NCBI RefSeq assembly: GCF_902459475.1
Contig: NZ_LR699114.1
Coordinates: 248,001-312,000 of the forward strand
DNA: 64,000 bases
Direction: 5' to 3'
Source of the DNA: Aquicella lusitana
GTDB lineage: Bacteria; Pseudomonadota; Gammaproteobacteria; DSM-16500
Below, piece by piece: positions 63,047 through 64,000 of the stretch. How positions within the stretch are numbered: position 1 is the first letter of the stretch; the number at the start of each line of letters is the position of its first letter. The translations under genes and the position numbers were made by a program. The notes beneath the pieces were generated by a model that made no database searches, was not told where the DNA came from, and was given only the letters and a program-made list of their open reading frames with translations.

Positions 63047-64000
63047 TTATATGCTAAGTATAGTCTTTTTTTTAGCTATCCAGGCTGAAAGTTCAACTTT
63101 TTCTTCTTCAGACAACCCTTCACGGGTTGCTTTGGCCAAAAGACGGTTAATTTCCTCATCGAAAGCGAGCATAGCGATTTGCCGCATAGTCCCTAAAAAC
63201 TCGCTTTCAATGCCGTTATCGGGAATCATATGCTCAAAATGAGCCATTTTCATGATAAATGTTTCTTCTTTTTGGCCCCGCCAATATTCAATCAAGGCAC
63301 CTGTGGTAACTATATTGGGTCTATTTTGAACAATTTCAAGCAGGCGGCTTAAAAAAGAATAACCGGGTAGCTGCGCTGTCGGCAAGGGTGTCTGGACCAG
63401 GCTCGCAAGACGCGGATATTGCACCAGGAGCGCAATAGCCAATTTAACGGGGACAGGCATTTTTGTTTTAGCCTGTGCTGGTTGAAGCGGGTGTGCTGGG
63501 GTCTCGGCATTAATGGTAGGCACGGAGGCTGTTCGATGAGTGTCTTTAATTTGTTGTTTTAATGAATAGATGTCGATGCGTGCCTGTTTACTTAGCTCCT
63601 CCGTCATCATTTCCTGAAAAATGCCCGAAGGAAGCTGTTTGATATAATCCAAGGCCTGTGCTGCCAGCCGGGCACGTCCTTCCATGGTGCTCATATCACT
63701 TTGCCGGCTCAATGTCTGAAAGAAGAAAGCAGAAAGTGAAGGGGCATCCTGCAGGCGCTTTTCAAAAGCCGTTTTGCCCTCTTTTCGAACCAGACTGTCT
63801 GGGTCTTCGCCTTCTGGTAAAAAGAGAAAGCGTACTTGCAGATTGTCATGCATCAGCGGAAAAATCACTTGCAGTGCTCGCCAGGCGGCGCCGCGTCCTG
63901 CTTCATCGCCGTCAAAACAGAAGATGATTTCAGCCGTGTAACGAAAGAGCCGCTCCAGATGATGGGTACTGGTTGCGGTTCCAAGGGTTGCGACTGCATA
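63047..64000 (-). CDS. dnaG: DNA primase DnaG, C-terminal part (gene runs off the right edge)
   Basis: The frame is open from the right edge; 317 residues are visible. The first residues hold the TOPRIM acidic motif FCFDGDEAGRGAAWRAL, then LRFLFLPEGEDPDSLVRKEG (typical DnaG). The DnaB-binding helical domain forms the C-terminal 140 residues (PVKLAIALLVQYPRLASLV...). It makes RNA primers at the replication fork. rpoD lies 126 bp downstream. Confidence 0.95.
   Translation of the reverse strand, partial: YAVATLGTATSTHHLERLFRYTAEIIFCFDGDEAGRGAAWRALQVIFPLMHDNLQVRFLFLPEGEDPDSLVRKEGKTAFEKRLQDAPSLSAFFFQTLSRQSDMSTMEGRARLAAQALDYIKQLPSGIFQEMMTEELSKQARIDIYSLKQQIKDTHRTASVPTINAETPAHPLQPAQAKTKMPVPVKLAIALLVQYPRLASLVQTPLPTAQLPGYSFLSRLLEIVQNRPNIVTTGALIEYWRGQKEETFIMKMAHFEHMIPDNGIESEFLGTMRQIAMLAFDEEINRLLAKATREGLSEEEKVELSAWIAKKKTILSI

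Noticed and set aside
1-64000. CRISPR arrays
   Set aside because: No series of regularly spaced direct repeats was seen. The repeats found are IS ends, att sites or hairpins.

Overview
The window looks like a chromosome segment of a gammaproteobacterium of the order Legionellales (Legionella / Coxiella / Aquicella-like). The pointers are an Lpg1974-family outer-membrane protein, a ProA-type M4 metalloprotease, an entericidin, the tesA/ybbA/ybbP trio, a dnaG-rpoD locus, and a run of eukaryotic-looking or family-less proteins that resemble Dot/Icm effectors. This placement is an inference from gene content; no 16S gene is present.

Region 1 (1-25,000) is mostly chromosomal housekeeping. It holds envelope enzymes (NlpC/P60-like protein, L,D-transpeptidase), transporters (MFS, Kup, MscS/YbdG-type channel), a spermidine-synthase-like membrane protein, YihY, the secreted M4 protease, tesA-ybbA-ybbP, small lipoproteins, a TrmY-like methyltransferase, a DUF4396 protein and an Lpg1974-like porin. 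A metallo-beta-lactamase-fold gene carries a one-base frameshift. An IS4-family element has split a palindromic repeat.

Region 2 (25,000-37,200) is accessory. A histidine-kinase-type ATPase-domain protein is followed by an IS21 element that replaced the last codons of a LysR regulator. Divergent from LysR is a two-gene operon: a PLP enzyme closely resembling MppP/RohP-type L-arginine hydroxylases, and a methyltransferase broken by an amber codon. Next come four proteins of unknown family. One has a YopJ-like His/Asp/Gln/Cys pattern, and another combines an SV40-type nuclear localisation signal with C-terminal ankyrin repeats. A GST-like protein closes the region.

Region 3 (37,358-56,560) is a genomic island at a tRNA-Ile(CAU)-like gene. 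A 74-bp direct repeat (the tRNA 3' half plus flank) brackets about 17.7 kb, and an ISL3 element sits just outside or beside each repeat. The island carries a P4-type integrase, an AlpA-like regulator, a replication-type ATPase, a DUF5681 protein and a type I restriction-modification operon whose hsdR is split by a second, apparently identical IS21 copy. A divergent operon encodes an AAA ATPase, a DUF3800 protein and a possible small nuclease; it is a candidate defence or toxin system.

Region 4 (56,560-64,000) returns to the core chromosome: a GH37 trehalase-family enzyme, a DUF2207 membrane protein with LemA, rpoD (sigma-70), and dnaG running off the right edge.
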